From Corallococcus sp. AS-1-6 (lineage in GTDB: Bacteria; Myxococcota; Myxococcia; Myxococcales; Myxococcaceae): a DNA stretch of 64,000 bases. Position numbers and translations under genes: made by a program. Numbering within the stretch: position 1 is the first letter of the stretch; each line of letters begins with the position of its first letter. Positions 9,009 to 19,496 of the stretch are shown here, piece by piece. The DNA is taken from contig NZ_JAIQDE010000003.1 in assembly GCF_020037015.1 (NCBI RefSeq), forward strand, positions 62,001 to 126,000. The letters run 5' to 3'. The notes under the pieces are model-generated. The model had not been told where the DNA came from, searched no databases, and saw only the letters and a list, made by a program, of their open reading frames with translations.

Positions 9009-11276
9009 ATGCAAGACACGCGCATCCGTCTGTCGCGCCGTTCCGTGCTCGAAGGAATGGGCCTCGTGGCCGCGGGCCTGGGGCTGGAGGTGTTCCTGCC
9101 CGCGAGGGCGCACGCCGCGCCCATGCCCACGTCCCTGCCGGAGGTGCCCTCCGGGGGCCTCCGGGCCAACGTCTTCGTGCACGTGGCGCCGGACGGCGTG
9201 GTGACCATCGTCTGCCACCGCTCGGAGATGGGGCAGGGCGTGCGCAGCTCGCTGCCGGTGCTCATCGCGGACGAGCTGGGCGCGGACATGGCCCACGTGA
9301 AGGTCGTCCAGGGCGACGGCGACGAGGCCTACGGCGACCAGAACACGGACGGCTCCAGCAGCGTGCGGAAGATCTTCGACGACCTGCGCTACGCGGGCGC
9401 GACGGTGCGCACGATGCTGGTGGCGGTGGCGGCGAAGCGCTGGAAGGTGGCGCCCGCGGAGTGCGAGGCGCTCGACCACGCCGTGTTCCACAAGGGCACG
9501 CGGCGGACGTTCAAGTTCGGCGACCTGGCCAGTGACGCGGCGAAGCTGAAGGTGCCCGGGAAGGACGCGGTGACGCTGCGTCCGCGCGGCGAGCTCAAGC
9601 ACCTGGGCAAGGAGCTGCCGCTCTTGGACGGGCCGGACATCGTGACGGGCCGCGCGGTGTTCGGCGCGGACGTCGTGTTGCCGGGGATGCGCACGGCGGT
9701 CATCGCGCGTCCGCCCGTGGCGGGAGGCAAGGTGGCCCGCTACGACGCGACGAAGACGCTGGCGGTGCCGGGCGTGCGGCAGGTGGTGGAGCTGCCGGCG
9801 GCGACGAAGCCCTTCCTGTTCCAGCCGCTGGGCGGGCTGGCGGTGGTGGCGGACCACACCTGGGCGGCGATGAAGGGCCGCGCGGTGCTGGACGTGACGT
9901 GGGAGGGCGGGGACAACGCCGTCTACGACTCGGCGGCGTACCGCGAGCAGTTGCTGGAGGTGATTGGCAAGCCGGGCAAGGTGGTGCGCAACGTCGGCGA
10001 CGCGGAGGGCGCGCTGGCGAAGGCGGCGAAGCGGGTGCGGGCCACGTACAACACGCCGCACCTGGCGCACGCGCCCATGGAGCCGCCCGCGGCGGTGGCG
10101 AAGGTGGAGAACGGCACCTGCGAGGTGTGGGCCACGACGCAGAACCCGCAGGCCGCGCGCAGCGAGGTGGCGAAGGCGCTGGGCATCGACCCGTCGAAGG
10201 TGACGGTGCACGTGACGCTGTTGGGCGGCGGGTTCGGCCGCAAGTCGAAGCCGGACTACGTGGTGGAGGCGGCGCTCGTCGCGAAGGCGGTGGGCGCGCC
10301 GGTGCGCCTGCAGTGGACGCGCGAGGACGACGTGCGCCACGACTACTACCACTCCACGAGCGCGCAGCGGCTGGAGGCGGGCCTGGACGCGAGCGGCAAG
10401 GTGGTGGCGTGGCACCAGCGCATCGCGTTCCCGCCCATCGGCTCCACGTTCGCGGACGCGACGTTCGCGGGGGACGGCGAGATGGGGCAGGGCATCCTGG
10501 ACCTGCCGCTGGCCATCCCCGACGTGCGGATGGAGAACTGCGAGGCGCGGGCGCACACGCGCATCGGCTGGCTGCGCTCCGTGGCGAACATCTACCACGC
10601 GTTCGCGGTGCAGAGCTTCATCGACGAGCTGGCGCACGAGCGCGGCGCGGATCCGCGCGACACGCTGCTGGAGGTGCTGGGGCCGTCGCGCATCGTGACG
10701 CCCAAGGACCTGGGCGTGGCGAAGGTGCCGAACTACGGCCAGTCCCTGGAAGAGCACCCGGTGGACACGGCGCGCCTGCGCAGGGTGATTGAGCGGGTGA
10801 CGGGCCTGTCGCGCTGGGACGAGCGCAAGCGGGAGGGAAGGGCGCTGGGGCTGGCGGCGCACCGCAGCTTCCTGACGTACGTGGCGGTGGTGGTGTCGGT
10901 GGTGAAGGACGCGGACGAGCGCATCCGGGTGGACGAGGCGTGGATCGTCGCGGACGCGGGCACCATCGTGAACCTGGAGCGGGTCCGCGCGCAGATGGAG
11001 GGCGCGGTGGTGTTCGGCCTGAGCCTGGGGCTCTACGGCGCCATCACGATGAAGGACGGCGCCACGGTGGAGAGCAACTTCCGCGACTACCGTCTGGCGC
11101 GCATCGCGGAGACGCCCAGGCGCATCCACGTGGACATCATCCCCAGCGACGGCCGCCCCGGAGGCGTGGGAGAGCCCGGAGTGCCCCCCGTGGCCCCGGC
11201 CCTGGCCAACGCGGTGTTCGCGCTCACCGGAACGCGTGTGCGCGAGCTGCCGCTGGTGAAGACCGTGAAGGTGTGA
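9009..11276 (+). CDS. Isoquinoline 1-oxidoreductase-type beta subunit, molybdopterin-binding
   Basis: 755 residues. The N-terminus carries a Tat signal (RLSRRSVLEGMG, hydrophobic core, ARAHA cleavage site), so the folded enzyme is exported. The body is the xanthine dehydrogenase molybdopterin-binding fold in the IorB arrangement: an early HRSEMGQGV, TQNPQAARSEVAKALG, the cofactor loop GGGFGRKSKPDYV, and GGVGEPGVPPVAPALANA near the C-terminus, where the Glu corresponds to the catalytic base. The family hydroxylates N-heterocycles or oxidises aldehydes; the substrate cannot be told from sequence. The ATG at 9009 is 11 bases after the alpha-subunit stop. moaA and moeA elsewhere in the window would supply molybdenum cofactor. 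Confidence 0.88.
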   Translation: MQDTRIRLSRRSVLEGMGLVAAGLGLEVFLPARAHAAPMPTSLPEVPSGGLRANVFVHVAPDGVVTIVCHRSEMGQGVRSSLPVLIADELGADMAHVKVVQGDGDEAYGDQNTDGSSSVRKIFDDLRYAGATVRTMLVAVAAKRWKVAPAECEALDHAVFHKGTRRTFKFGDLASDAAKLKVPGKDAVTLRPRGELKHLGKELPLLDGPDIVTGRAVFGADVVLPGMRTAVIARPPVAGGKVARYDATKTLAVPGVRQVVELPAATKPFLFQPLGGLAVVADHTWAAMKGRAVLDVTWEGGDNAVYDSAAYREQLLEVIGKPGKVVRNVGDAEGALAKAAKRVRATYNTPHLAHAPMEPPAAVAKVENGTCEVWATTQNPQAARSEVAKALGIDPSKVTVHVTLLGGGFGRKSKPDYVVEAALVAKAVGAPVRLQWTREDDVRHDYYHSTSAQRLEAGLDASGKVVAWHQRIAFPPIGSTFADATFAGDGEMGQGILDLPLAIPDVRMENCEARAHTRIGWLRSVANIYHAFAVQSFIDELAHERGADPRDTLLEVLGPSRIVTPKDLGVAKVPNYGQSLEEHPVDTARLRRVIERVTGLSRWDERKREGRALGLAAHRSFLTYVAVVVSVVKDADERIRVDEAWIVADAGTIVNLERVRAQMEGAVVFGLSLGLYGAITMKDGATVESNFRDYRLARIAETPRRIHVDIIPSDGRPGGVGEPGVPPVAPALANAVFALTGTRVRELPLVKTVKV

Positions 11277-11279
11277 GCA

Positions 11280-12485
11280 TCACGGCACCCACAACGCGCC
11301 ATCCGTCAGGGGGGCCTCGGAGCCGCCGCCCCCCATCCCTCCCCAGATGAAGAGGGCGCTGCCCGTCCACACGCCCACGTGCCCGGCGCGCGCGGAGGGG
11401 GCGCCCTGGGTGCGCAGCGGCGCCCACGTGTCCGTCTCCGGGTCGTAGGCCGCGCCGTCCGAGCAGACACCCCCGCTGGGGCCGCACTTCGATGACGCGC
11501 CACCCCAGATGATCATCTTCGAACCGGTCCACACCGCGATGTGTCCCGTGCGAGGCGAGGGCGCGCCCCTGGCGGAGATGGGGGTCCACTTCCGGTACAG
11601 CGGATCGAACGCGGCGCCCTGCTCGCAATAGACCGGCGGGTCCTGTTGGGCATCGCCACAGCCGATCCCGCCCCAGATGATCATCTTCGAGCCGGTCCAC
11701 ACCGCCGTGTGCGCCCAGCGGCCCGTGGGCGCCCCTTCGGTCGGCATCTCCACCCAGTGGCCCGCGAAGGGGCCGTACATCGAGCCGTCCGCCAGGGCCA
11801 CGTCCACGCCGCCGGCCCCATTTCCGTCTCCGCCCCAGTAGAGCACCTCCCCGGTGGTCTCGCCGCTCCACACCGCGGAGTGGTAGCGGCGCGCCACGGG
11901 AGCGTCGACGAAGTCCATGGTCGTCCAGCGGCCTGTGTCGACGTGGTACCGGGCTCCGTCCCCGAACACGCGCCCCCGCTGGAGATCCTGGCCCCCCCAC
12001 ACCACCATCAGATCTCCGGTCCAGGTGGCCGTGTGTCCGCCTCGCGCAGAGGGGGCGTACTGGGACGTGATGGCGCTCCAGGTGTCGGTGGCGGGATCGT
12101 AGGTCGCGCCGTCGCCACAGGGGCCCAGGGGGCTGCCACAGCCGAGCCCGCCCCAGACGATCATCTTCTCGCCGGTCCACACCGCCGAGTGCTGCGTGCG
12201 CGCGGACGGCGCCCCCTGTGTCGACAGGGGTGTCCAGGTCTTCGCCGCCACGTTGAAGCGGGCCCCGTCGCCGCAGACGCCGTTGACGGTGCAGCCGCCC
12301 AGCCCGCCCCAGAGCAGGACGTTCTGGCCATCGAAGACACTGGACACCTGGAGCCCCGTGCCCAGGGGCGCGCCCGAGGGCAGCGGCGTCCAGGTGCCCA
12401 CCTCCTGCGCCTCCGGACCGGCCTGCTCCTGGGGACTGGAGCAGCAGACCAGGGTCACGAGGAGCAGGCCTGACGTCAGGCGCAT
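11280..12485 (-). CDS. Kelch-like repeat lipoprotein
   Basis: 401 residues from the ATG at 12485. The signal sequence MRLTSGLLLVTLVCCSSP ends in a lipobox-like Cys pair. The rest is about seven repeats of roughly 50 residues, each with a core like HSAVWTGEKMIVWGG followed by GDGA-x-Y/F-D/N-P-x-T-D-T-W. These are galactose-oxidase/kelch-type beta-propeller blades, and six or seven would close one propeller. It is probably a secreted or outer-membrane binding protein; no enzymatic residues are evident. It is the last of three exported-protein genes on this strand and ends convergent with the hydroxylase operon, four bases from its stop. Confidence 0.8.
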   Translation of the reverse strand: MRLTSGLLLVTLVCCSSPQEQAGPEAQEVGTWTPLPSGAPLGTGLQVSSVFDGQNVLLWGGLGGCTVNGVCGDGARFNVAAKTWTPLSTQGAPSARTQHSAVWTGEKMIVWGGLGCGSPLGPCGDGATYDPATDTWSAITSQYAPSARGGHTATWTGDLMVVWGGQDLQRGRVFGDGARYHVDTGRWTTMDFVDAPVARRYHSAVWSGETTGEVLYWGGDGNGAGGVDVALADGSMYGPFAGHWVEMPTEGAPTGRWAHTAVWTGSKMIIWGGIGCGDAQQDPPVYCEQGAAFDPLYRKWTPISARGAPSPRTGHIAVWTGSKMIIWGGASSKCGPSGGVCSDGAAYDPETDTWAPLRTQGAPSARAGHVGVWTGSALFIWGGMGGGGSEAPLTDGALWVP

Positions 12486-12541
12486 CCGAAACGGCTTCAC
12501 TGCGTCACGCTCCGAATGCGCCATCTCTCATTTCCTTCCCG

Positions 12542-13405
12542 TTACCAGGGGCGGGGGCTGCCGCAGGTGTAGCCCGGGCCGTTGATGAAGCGGGACGCGG
12601 CGCGGGCATTGGCATCCGACGCCGCAGTCTGCCTCACGCTCAGCGGAATCCACCACTGGGATTGATCCGCCACATCGCAGAGGAACTCCACCTGCACCTG
12701 GTTGGGCGAGTGGAACCGGCTCGCGGTGCCATTGTTCTCCCACATGGCACCAAAGACATACTTGGAGATGCCGTGGAAGTAGAAGTAGTCGCAGCCGTTG
12801 ATGGTGCACGCGCCCTGCGGGCCGGGACGGTGGCCGCCGGTGTTGCCGTTGTCGTAGCTGTACTTGTCGAAGTAGGCGTGCCAGCCCTCGTGCATGTAGT
12901 CACCGGCGCGCGAGCCCGGGTTGGAGTTGCTGACGGTGGGGTTGTAGAGCGGGCACGCGGTCTCCACGCGGTCCGTGTCCCACGGCCAGAAGCGCGGGGT
13001 GAAGGTCCCGAAGACGTCCGTGCGGTCGGTGACGCTGTGGTAGAGGCTGTCGTGGAAGTTGCTGCTGCGCGCCTCCGCCGTGGCCCGGTAGTCCTCGGTG
13101 CCGTGGAAGGACTGGTCCCAGTTGTCCAGCATGCCGTACGTCAGCAGGTAGGACGCGTTCCAGTGCTTGGGGTACTCCAGGTTGACGTTGCAGGCGTCAT
13201 TCCAGCCGCGGTTGCTCCAGTCACCGGAGCGCAGGCCGTAGGCCTTGTACTGCCAGAGGAAGAAGTCCTGCCAGCAGCCGTGGGTGTTCCAGAGGTCCCG
13301 GTCCGCCTGGCTCGCGGCCGTCTGGGTGCAGACGGCGCCGGCTTCGGTGGCCAGACCGAAGGCCAGGACGGACGACATCAGGGCAATGCCTTGCTTGAGA
13401 TTCAT
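12542..13405 (-). CDS. Exported protein with an HExxH motif, possible metallopeptidase
   Basis: 287 residues with a clear signal peptide (MNLKQGIALM... cleaved near EAGA-V). The mature protein is rich in aromatic residues and Cys (about seven), suggesting disulfides. Residues 172-176 read HEGWH inside YMHEGWHAYFDKY, which matches the zinc-binding HExxH of gluzincin/metzincin-type peptidases; a third ligand is not obvious. I do not recognise the family, and the C-terminal half (GCDYFYFHGISKYVFGAMW) gives no further clue. GGAG lies 11 bases before the start. It is 33 bases downstream of the HEAT-like gene and 56 bases upstream of the kelch gene, probably in one transcript. Confidence 0.72.
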   Translation of the reverse strand: MNLKQGIALMSSVLAFGLATEAGAVCTQTAASQADRDLWNTHGCWQDFFLWQYKAYGLRSGDWSNRGWNDACNVNLEYPKHWNASYLLTYGMLDNWDQSFHGTEDYRATAEARSSNFHDSLYHSVTDRTDVFGTFTPRFWPWDTDRVETACPLYNPTVSNSNPGSRAGDYMHEGWHAYFDKYSYDNGNTGGHRPGPQGACTINGCDYFYFHGISKYVFGAMWENNGTASRFHSPNQVQVEFLCDVADQSQWWIPLSVRQTAASDANARAASRFINGPGYTCGSPRPW

Positions 13406-13438
13406 GGGCGTTCTCGCTCCTCAGGTCGTGAGGGAAGG

Positions 13439-14299
13439 TCAGAACTTCGGAGGGGTCACGTCGTAGGTGTTGGGCTTCTCCTCGGGCGGGCGCGGGTCCT
13501 TCCGCTCGGGGTTCGGCGCCTGCACTTCCGGGTGGGCCTTGAGGTACGCGGTGAGCTTGCGGTTGAAGGCCTCCGCGCCTTCGCCGCTGACGCGCCGGAC
13601 GCGGTCCAGGTACAGGCGCTCCTCCTTGCGGACGAACGGCTCCAACTCCTTGCGAGCCTCCAGCGTGTCCCCGCGGTTCCAGAGGTACGCGCTGATGGCC
13701 TCGGCGCGGACGATGACGGAGGGGTGGTTGCCGGCCTGGTACGCCACCTCGCGGTCGAACTCCGCGTTGCGCAGGTAGGCGACGCCCGCGATGGCCTTGG
13801 CCTGGAGGCGCGCCTGCTGGGCCTCTTCCTGGAGCTCGCCCTCGATGACGGTGCCCTTGGTGGGCAGGGGCATGCGCACGAACTCCACGAGGAACTTCGC
13901 GCCGTCGTAGGTCCGCATCTCGCCCAGCAGGCCCAGGGCGACGAGCGCGCGGCTGGTGTCGCCGGACTTGTTCGCTTCGATGATCTCCTCGATGAAGGCC
14001 TGGATGAGCTCCGGGCTCTTCGCGGCGGAGACCAGCGCCCGGCGCGCGTCGTTCTGCTCCTCCACCACGGACTGACCGGCCCAGGTGATGAATGCATTGA
14101 CGCTCTTGCGAGCATCCTCCACGGTCATCTTCGGCGGCGAGTGCAGGGGCCGGCCCGCGATGACGCGGCTGGGAGGAAGGTCCGACGGCTTTTCCGCGGT
14201 GGGACGGTCCTGCGCGACGGCCATGGAGCCGGACATCAGCCCCAGGGTCACGAAGAAAGTGCCTGCGCGCGAGAAGACCCGCCTGGTGTTGCGCTGCAT
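13439..14299 (-). CDS. Exported HEAT-like helical repeat protein of unknown function
   Basis: 286 residues from the ATG at 14299 (MQRNTRRVFSRAGTF...). A signal peptide ends at GSMAVAQ-D. The body is made of helix pairs (for example RALVALGLLGEMRTYDGAKFLVEFV and AIAGVAYLRNAEFDREVAYQ) like HEAT/armadillo units, and the C-terminus is Pro-rich. No catalytic motif is seen. It is the first gene of the three-gene exported set. An upstream extension to 14359 is open but has no signal-like N-terminus, so the internal ATG is preferred. Confidence 0.7.
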   Translation of the reverse strand: MQRNTRRVFSRAGTFFVTLGLMSGSMAVAQDRPTAEKPSDLPPSRVIAGRPLHSPPKMTVEDARKSVNAFITWAGQSVVEEQNDARRALVSAAKSPELIQAFIEEIIEANKSGDTSRALVALGLLGEMRTYDGAKFLVEFVRMPLPTKGTVIEGELQEEAQQARLQAKAIAGVAYLRNAEFDREVAYQAGNHPSVIVRAEAISAYLWNRGDTLEARKELEPFVRKEERLYLDRVRRVSGEGAEAFNRKLTAYLKAHPEVQAPNPERKDPRPPEEKPNTYDVTPPKF

Positions 14300-14481
14300 G
14301 GTGTTGCCTCCATTCACAGACGTGAAGGAGGTGCCCGCCAAAGGGGCTCCCCCTGCCACGACGCGCCGCTACCGCCGCGACCCGTGGCTGGGCTGACCCA
14401 CTTCAATCGCCGTACCAGCACGCTCCCACAGGGAGGGGAGGGTATGGCAGATCCCGGTTGTTGCTTCCGGAGCGACAGGGG

Positions 14482-14881
14482 GTGTTGTTCGCGTTGCCTG
14501 AGGGGCACGCCTTTCGCTGCCAGCACAAGGGATTGAGCCTGGAGAAGACGTAGTCCCTGGAGCCGTTCACCTCCGTGGCTCTTTACATGCGCGACAAGGG
14601 ATCCACGGAGGGGCTCTTCATCGCGAAGGTCTATGTCGTGGCGCTGATGGGGGACTCGGGCGCCGTCGTGCTGTCTCCAGGACGTCGACGTGCGCGACGC
14701 GCGGACGCATGTCTCCCAGGGGCGGGGCATCGTCATCGAGCATGACAAGGGCCACGAACTACTGGGCATGGACTTGTCACAGGACGAACTCGAATGGGCG
14801 GGGACGGCGCTGCGCCGCGCCCTGGCCGCCCGTCCAAACCTGGACTCACGTCAGCAAGAACGCATCACCGCCAGACCTTGA
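14482..14881 (+). pseudogene. Decayed gene with an in-frame stop and a frameshift
   Basis: Reading from GTG 14482 gives a protein-like segment (LFALPEGHAFRCQHKGLSLE) that hits TAG at 14551-14553. The same frame continues as VALYMRDKGSTEGLFIAKVY and VVALMGDSGAVVLSPG, then loses sense near 14665-14680. From there the next frame carries on coherently (VDVRDARTHVSQGRGIVIEH, DKGHELLGMDLSQDELEW) to a stop at 14879-14881. The coherent composition on both sides of a stop and a shift suggests one broken gene of about 130 codons. No family was recognised. A sequencing error would explain the shift but is less likely to explain both lesions. Confidence 0.45.
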
Positions 14882-14889
14882 GCCTGGAC

Positions 14890-15666
14890 TCACCGGAATT
14901 CAACGCTGCTGCTCTTGTACCATGCACTGGGATGGGAGTTTGCCTCCACCACGGGAATCCTGCATGAGGCCCAGCGAATGACGTCGCCCAGTACCTCTTG
15001 TTTGAGATTCGCCGTACAGGCAACGATGACGGCTGCGGCATTGTAGCGCTCAAGGCGGCTGAGGAAGCCGGCACGTTCATTCATCCCGTAATACAAGGTC
15101 CGCCAGGTGGTATCCCTCAAGCTCCGAGCCGGCTTGTTTTTAGCGAGGGATTGCCGGTGGAGTTCGTAGAGCGAGGCTTGAAACTGGACCGGATTGCAAA
15201 TCAGCAACTCATAGTGATCCGGCGGCAAACCAAGTCGCTGATGGCGATGGAGCAGCGAGAGGATGTGTGCGGCGATGTTCCTGCCGGTCGTATTTTGCGC
15301 AGGGGCAATGGGCATGAATGTCGACGTGTACTCATGCTCGTGCGGTGACTCGATGACCAGCACAATCCGCTTGTGCTGTGAAACGTGCTCATCTGCCCGC
15401 ACATCTCCCGAGAATTGATCGTCATTGATGATGCCGGCGGAGCCACGGCAAGGTGCGGGTGGCATCATGGACTGTGTGGGTGGGCCGTTGGTGAGATCGA
15501 GCACATACCGGACCACGTCAGGCACTCGTGCGCACTCGAGATAAAGCCCGAATACAACAGGACGGCCATTGACGATCCTGCACTGGACTTGAGCTGCTGG
15601 CAGGGACGATTGGAGAAGGTTCCACTGCATTCCGGCGTTCGCCGTCACGGGTAGGACAAATGTCAT
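14890..15666 (-). CDS. Lower-GC orphan protein of unknown function
   Basis: 258 residues from the ATG at 15666 (MTFVLPVTANAGMQ); an in-frame upstream start at 15720 is also possible. Base composition is clearly lower in G+C than its neighbours (roughly high fifties per cent by eye), and rare AT-rich codons are common, which suggests horizontal acquisition. The conserved-looking core is IVLVIESPHEHEY, then TTGRNIAAHILSLL and HYELLICNPVQFQASLYE, then a RDTTWRTLYY helix and AAVIVACTANLKQEVL. This strand order vaguely recalls uracil-DNA-glycosylase-like folds, but the similarity is only a guess. It lies beside a decayed gene and is divergent from thiC. Confidence 0.65.
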   Translation of the reverse strand: MTFVLPVTANAGMQWNLLQSSLPAAQVQCRIVNGRPVVFGLYLECARVPDVVRYVLDLTNGPPTQSMMPPAPCRGSAGIINDDQFSGDVRADEHVSQHKRIVLVIESPHEHEYTSTFMPIAPAQNTTGRNIAAHILSLLHRHQRLGLPPDHYELLICNPVQFQASLYELHRQSLAKNKPARSLRDTTWRTLYYGMNERAGFLSRLERYNAAAVIVACTANLKQEVLGDVIRWASCRIPVVEANSHPSAWYKSSSVEFR

Positions 15667-15825
15667 GGAATCAAGTCCTCTCTGCTGAGTCGGATCGGAA
15701 CTGGATGAGATTGCCCTCACTCATCACGGTCCTGAGCATAGAGCTGCGCAGCCGCCCGGTGATGATGGATGCCTCCCCACAGGGCCACCGTGCGTCCACT
15801 GGACCCAGGCTCCGCTCCGCCCGGG

Positions 15826-15854
15826 TTGAAGCGGACTTCTCCCTGCGCTACATC
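15826..15854 (+). promoter_or_regulatory. Candidate sigma-70-type promoter of thiC
   Basis: TTGAAG at 15826-15831 and TACATC at 15849-15854 are 17 bases apart. Transcription would start near 15861, immediately before the riboswitch P1 stem, which is what the layout predicts. The -10 match is modest. Confidence 0.4.
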
Positions 15855-15863
15855 GCTCCACAG

Positions 15864-17888
<2,025 letters not shown>

Positions 17889-17898
17889 CGCCTCCGGT

Positions 17899-17929
17899 GG
17901 ACGGGGGCCTGCTGGCTCGGCCCCTGTCC
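17899..17929 (+). terminator. Hairpin after thiC
   Basis: GGACGGGGGCC and GGCCCCTGTCC form an 11-bp stem with one G-U pair and a 9-base loop, starting 11 bases after the thiC stop. No T-run follows, so it may need Rho or act as an mRNA 3' end stabiliser. Confidence 0.45.
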
Positions 17930-18016
17930 GCTGGATGACAGGAACCGACACGCCATGTCATGGTGCTCCCATCCGGGCGCACCCGTCGCGCCCCACTCAA
18001 TTCTGGAGGGCGTTTC

Positions 18017-18421
18017 ATGGAGCCAGGGCAGCGCGAGGATCAGCAGTTCGGCACGTTCATCACCGGCTCGCCCACGGCGACCTCGGATGAGAAGACGATG
18101 GGGATGCTGGCCCACCTGGGCTCCATCGCTGGCGTCGTGGTGGGCGCGGGCTTCCTGGGCTGGGCGGTGCCGCTGTTCCTGATGCTGACCAAGGGCAAGG
18201 AGTCGTCCTTCGTCCGCGCGCACGCGGTGGAGTCGCTCAACTTCCAGATCACCACCTTCATCGCGATGGCCATCTCCGCGGTGCTGATGTGCGCGGTGAT
18301 CGGCTTCGTCCTGGCGCCCCTGGTGGCGATCGTGTCGATCATCTTCACGGTCATCGCCGGCCTGAAGGCCAACGACGGCGAGCTCTACCGCTACCCCGTG
18401 AACATCCGGCTGGTGAAGTAA
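18017..18421 (+). CDS. DUF4870 membrane protein
   Basis: 134 residues. The soluble start (MEPGQREDQQFGTFITGSP) is followed by DEKTMGMLAHLGSIAGVVVGAGFLGWAVPLFLMLTKG, then FVRAHAVESLNFQI and two more hydrophobic segments, ending NDGELYRYPVNIRLVK. The motif order (AHL, then a helix, then HAxESLNFQ, then YxYPxxIRLVK) is that of the DUF4870 (Tic20-like) family of small integral membrane proteins, whose function is unknown. The ATG at 18017 has GGAGGG six bases upstream. It is convergent with moaA. Confidence 0.88.
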   Translation: MEPGQREDQQFGTFITGSPTATSDEKTMGMLAHLGSIAGVVVGAGFLGWAVPLFLMLTKGKESSFVRAHAVESLNFQITTFIAMAISAVLMCAVIGFVLAPLVAIVSIIFTVIAGLKANDGELYRYPVNIRLVK

Positions 18422-18424
18422 CCC

Positions 18425-19450
18425 TCAGCCGCCAATGCCCATCATGGGCAGGAGCGTGGCGCCGTTTCCGGCCTCCGTGAAGCGGTGCCCCTCCGGCTTC
18501 TCTCCCAGCGCGCGGCGCACGGCCACGGCGAGCTCCTCGTCCGTCGCGCCGCCCCGGATGAGCTGATGCAGCGGCGCCTGCGCCCGGCCGCCCAGGCAAC
18601 TGCGCAGGTCGCCGTTGGACGCCACCCGCACCCGGTTGCAGCCCCCGCAGAAGTTCTGCGTCAGCGGGGAGATGAACCCCACGCGCCCGCTGTCCGTGCG
18701 CCAGTAGCGCGCCGGCCCGGAGGTGGGGGACGCGGCGCTCTCCTGCGGCTCCTCGGTGAGGACGCGGCCCGCTGCCGCCAGGCGCTCCAGCAGCTCCGCC
18801 GTGGGCACCGGCGTGCCCTGGCCAAAGGGCATCAATTCGATGAAGCGCGGGGTGATGCCGCGCGCGTGCGCGTACGTCACCAGCTCCGGCACCTCCGCGT
18901 CGTTGAGGCCGCGCATCACCACGACGTTGAGCTTCAGCGACTGGAAGCCCGCGCCCGCCGCCGCGTCGATGCCGCGCAGCACCGCCTGGAAGTCGCCCTG
19001 CTTGGAGATGCGCCGGAACACCTCTGCGGACAGCGTGTCCAGGCTCAGGTTGAGCTGGGTGACGCCCGCGTCGCGCAGCGGCCCGGCCAGCGGCTCCAGG
19101 CGGCTCGCGTTGGTGGTGATGGCCAGGTGCTCCACGCCGGACACCGCGGCGATGCGCTTCGCGATGTCGAGGATGTCCGGCCGGGCGAGCGGCTCTCCGC
19201 CCGTCAGCCGCACGCGGCGGATGCCCATGTGCGCGAAGACGGAGACGATGCGCTCGAACTCGCCCGCGTCGAGCAGGTCCTTCTTCCCGCCCCAGGACGC
19301 CGGTGAGCAGTAGGTGCAGCGGAAGTTGCAGCGGTCCGTGACGCTCAGCCGCAGGTACGTCATGCGCCGCCCCTGCGCGTCACACAGTGGCGGGGCGAGC
19401 GGGTTGGGAGCGGGCAGGGGGGCGGTCATCGCGGGGCCTTCCGCCTTCAT
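18425..19450 (-). CDS. moaA: GTP 3',8-cyclase MoaA
   Basis: 341 residues from ATG 19450; ATG 19429 is an equally possible start. This radical SAM enzyme makes 3',8-cyclo-GTP, the first step of molybdopterin synthesis. The N-terminal cluster is C41-x3-C45-x2-C48 (DRCNFRCTYC), with RLTGGEPL downstream. The C-terminal cluster is FCGGCNRVRVASNGDLRSC, and the protein ends in MMGIGG, preserving the C-terminal Gly-Gly that is essential in MoaA. It lies 46 bases after the response-regulator gene on the same strand. It would supply cofactor to the molybdenum hydroxylase at 8.5-11.3 kb. Confidence 0.96.
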   Translation of the reverse strand: MKAEGPAMTAPLPAPNPLAPPLCDAQGRRMTYLRLSVTDRCNFRCTYCSPASWGGKKDLLDAGEFERIVSVFAHMGIRRVRLTGGEPLARPDILDIAKRIAAVSGVEHLAITTNASRLEPLAGPLRDAGVTQLNLSLDTLSAEVFRRISKQGDFQAVLRGIDAAAGAGFQSLKLNVVVMRGLNDAEVPELVTYAHARGITPRFIELMPFGQGTPVPTAELLERLAAAGRVLTEEPQESAASPTSGPARYWRTDSGRVGFISPLTQNFCGGCNRVRVASNGDLRSCLGGRAQAPLHQLIRGGATDEELAVAVRRALGEKPEGHRFTEAGNGATLLPMMGIGG

Positions 19451-19496
19451 GGATAGCAACCCCCGAGAGGAAAGGCACCGCTTCCCTCGGGCCGCC

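Noticed and set aside
11280-12485. Periodic repeats considered as noncoding direct repeats
   Set aside because: The repeat is at protein level (kelch-type blades) with diverged DNA, inside a gene with a signal peptide.
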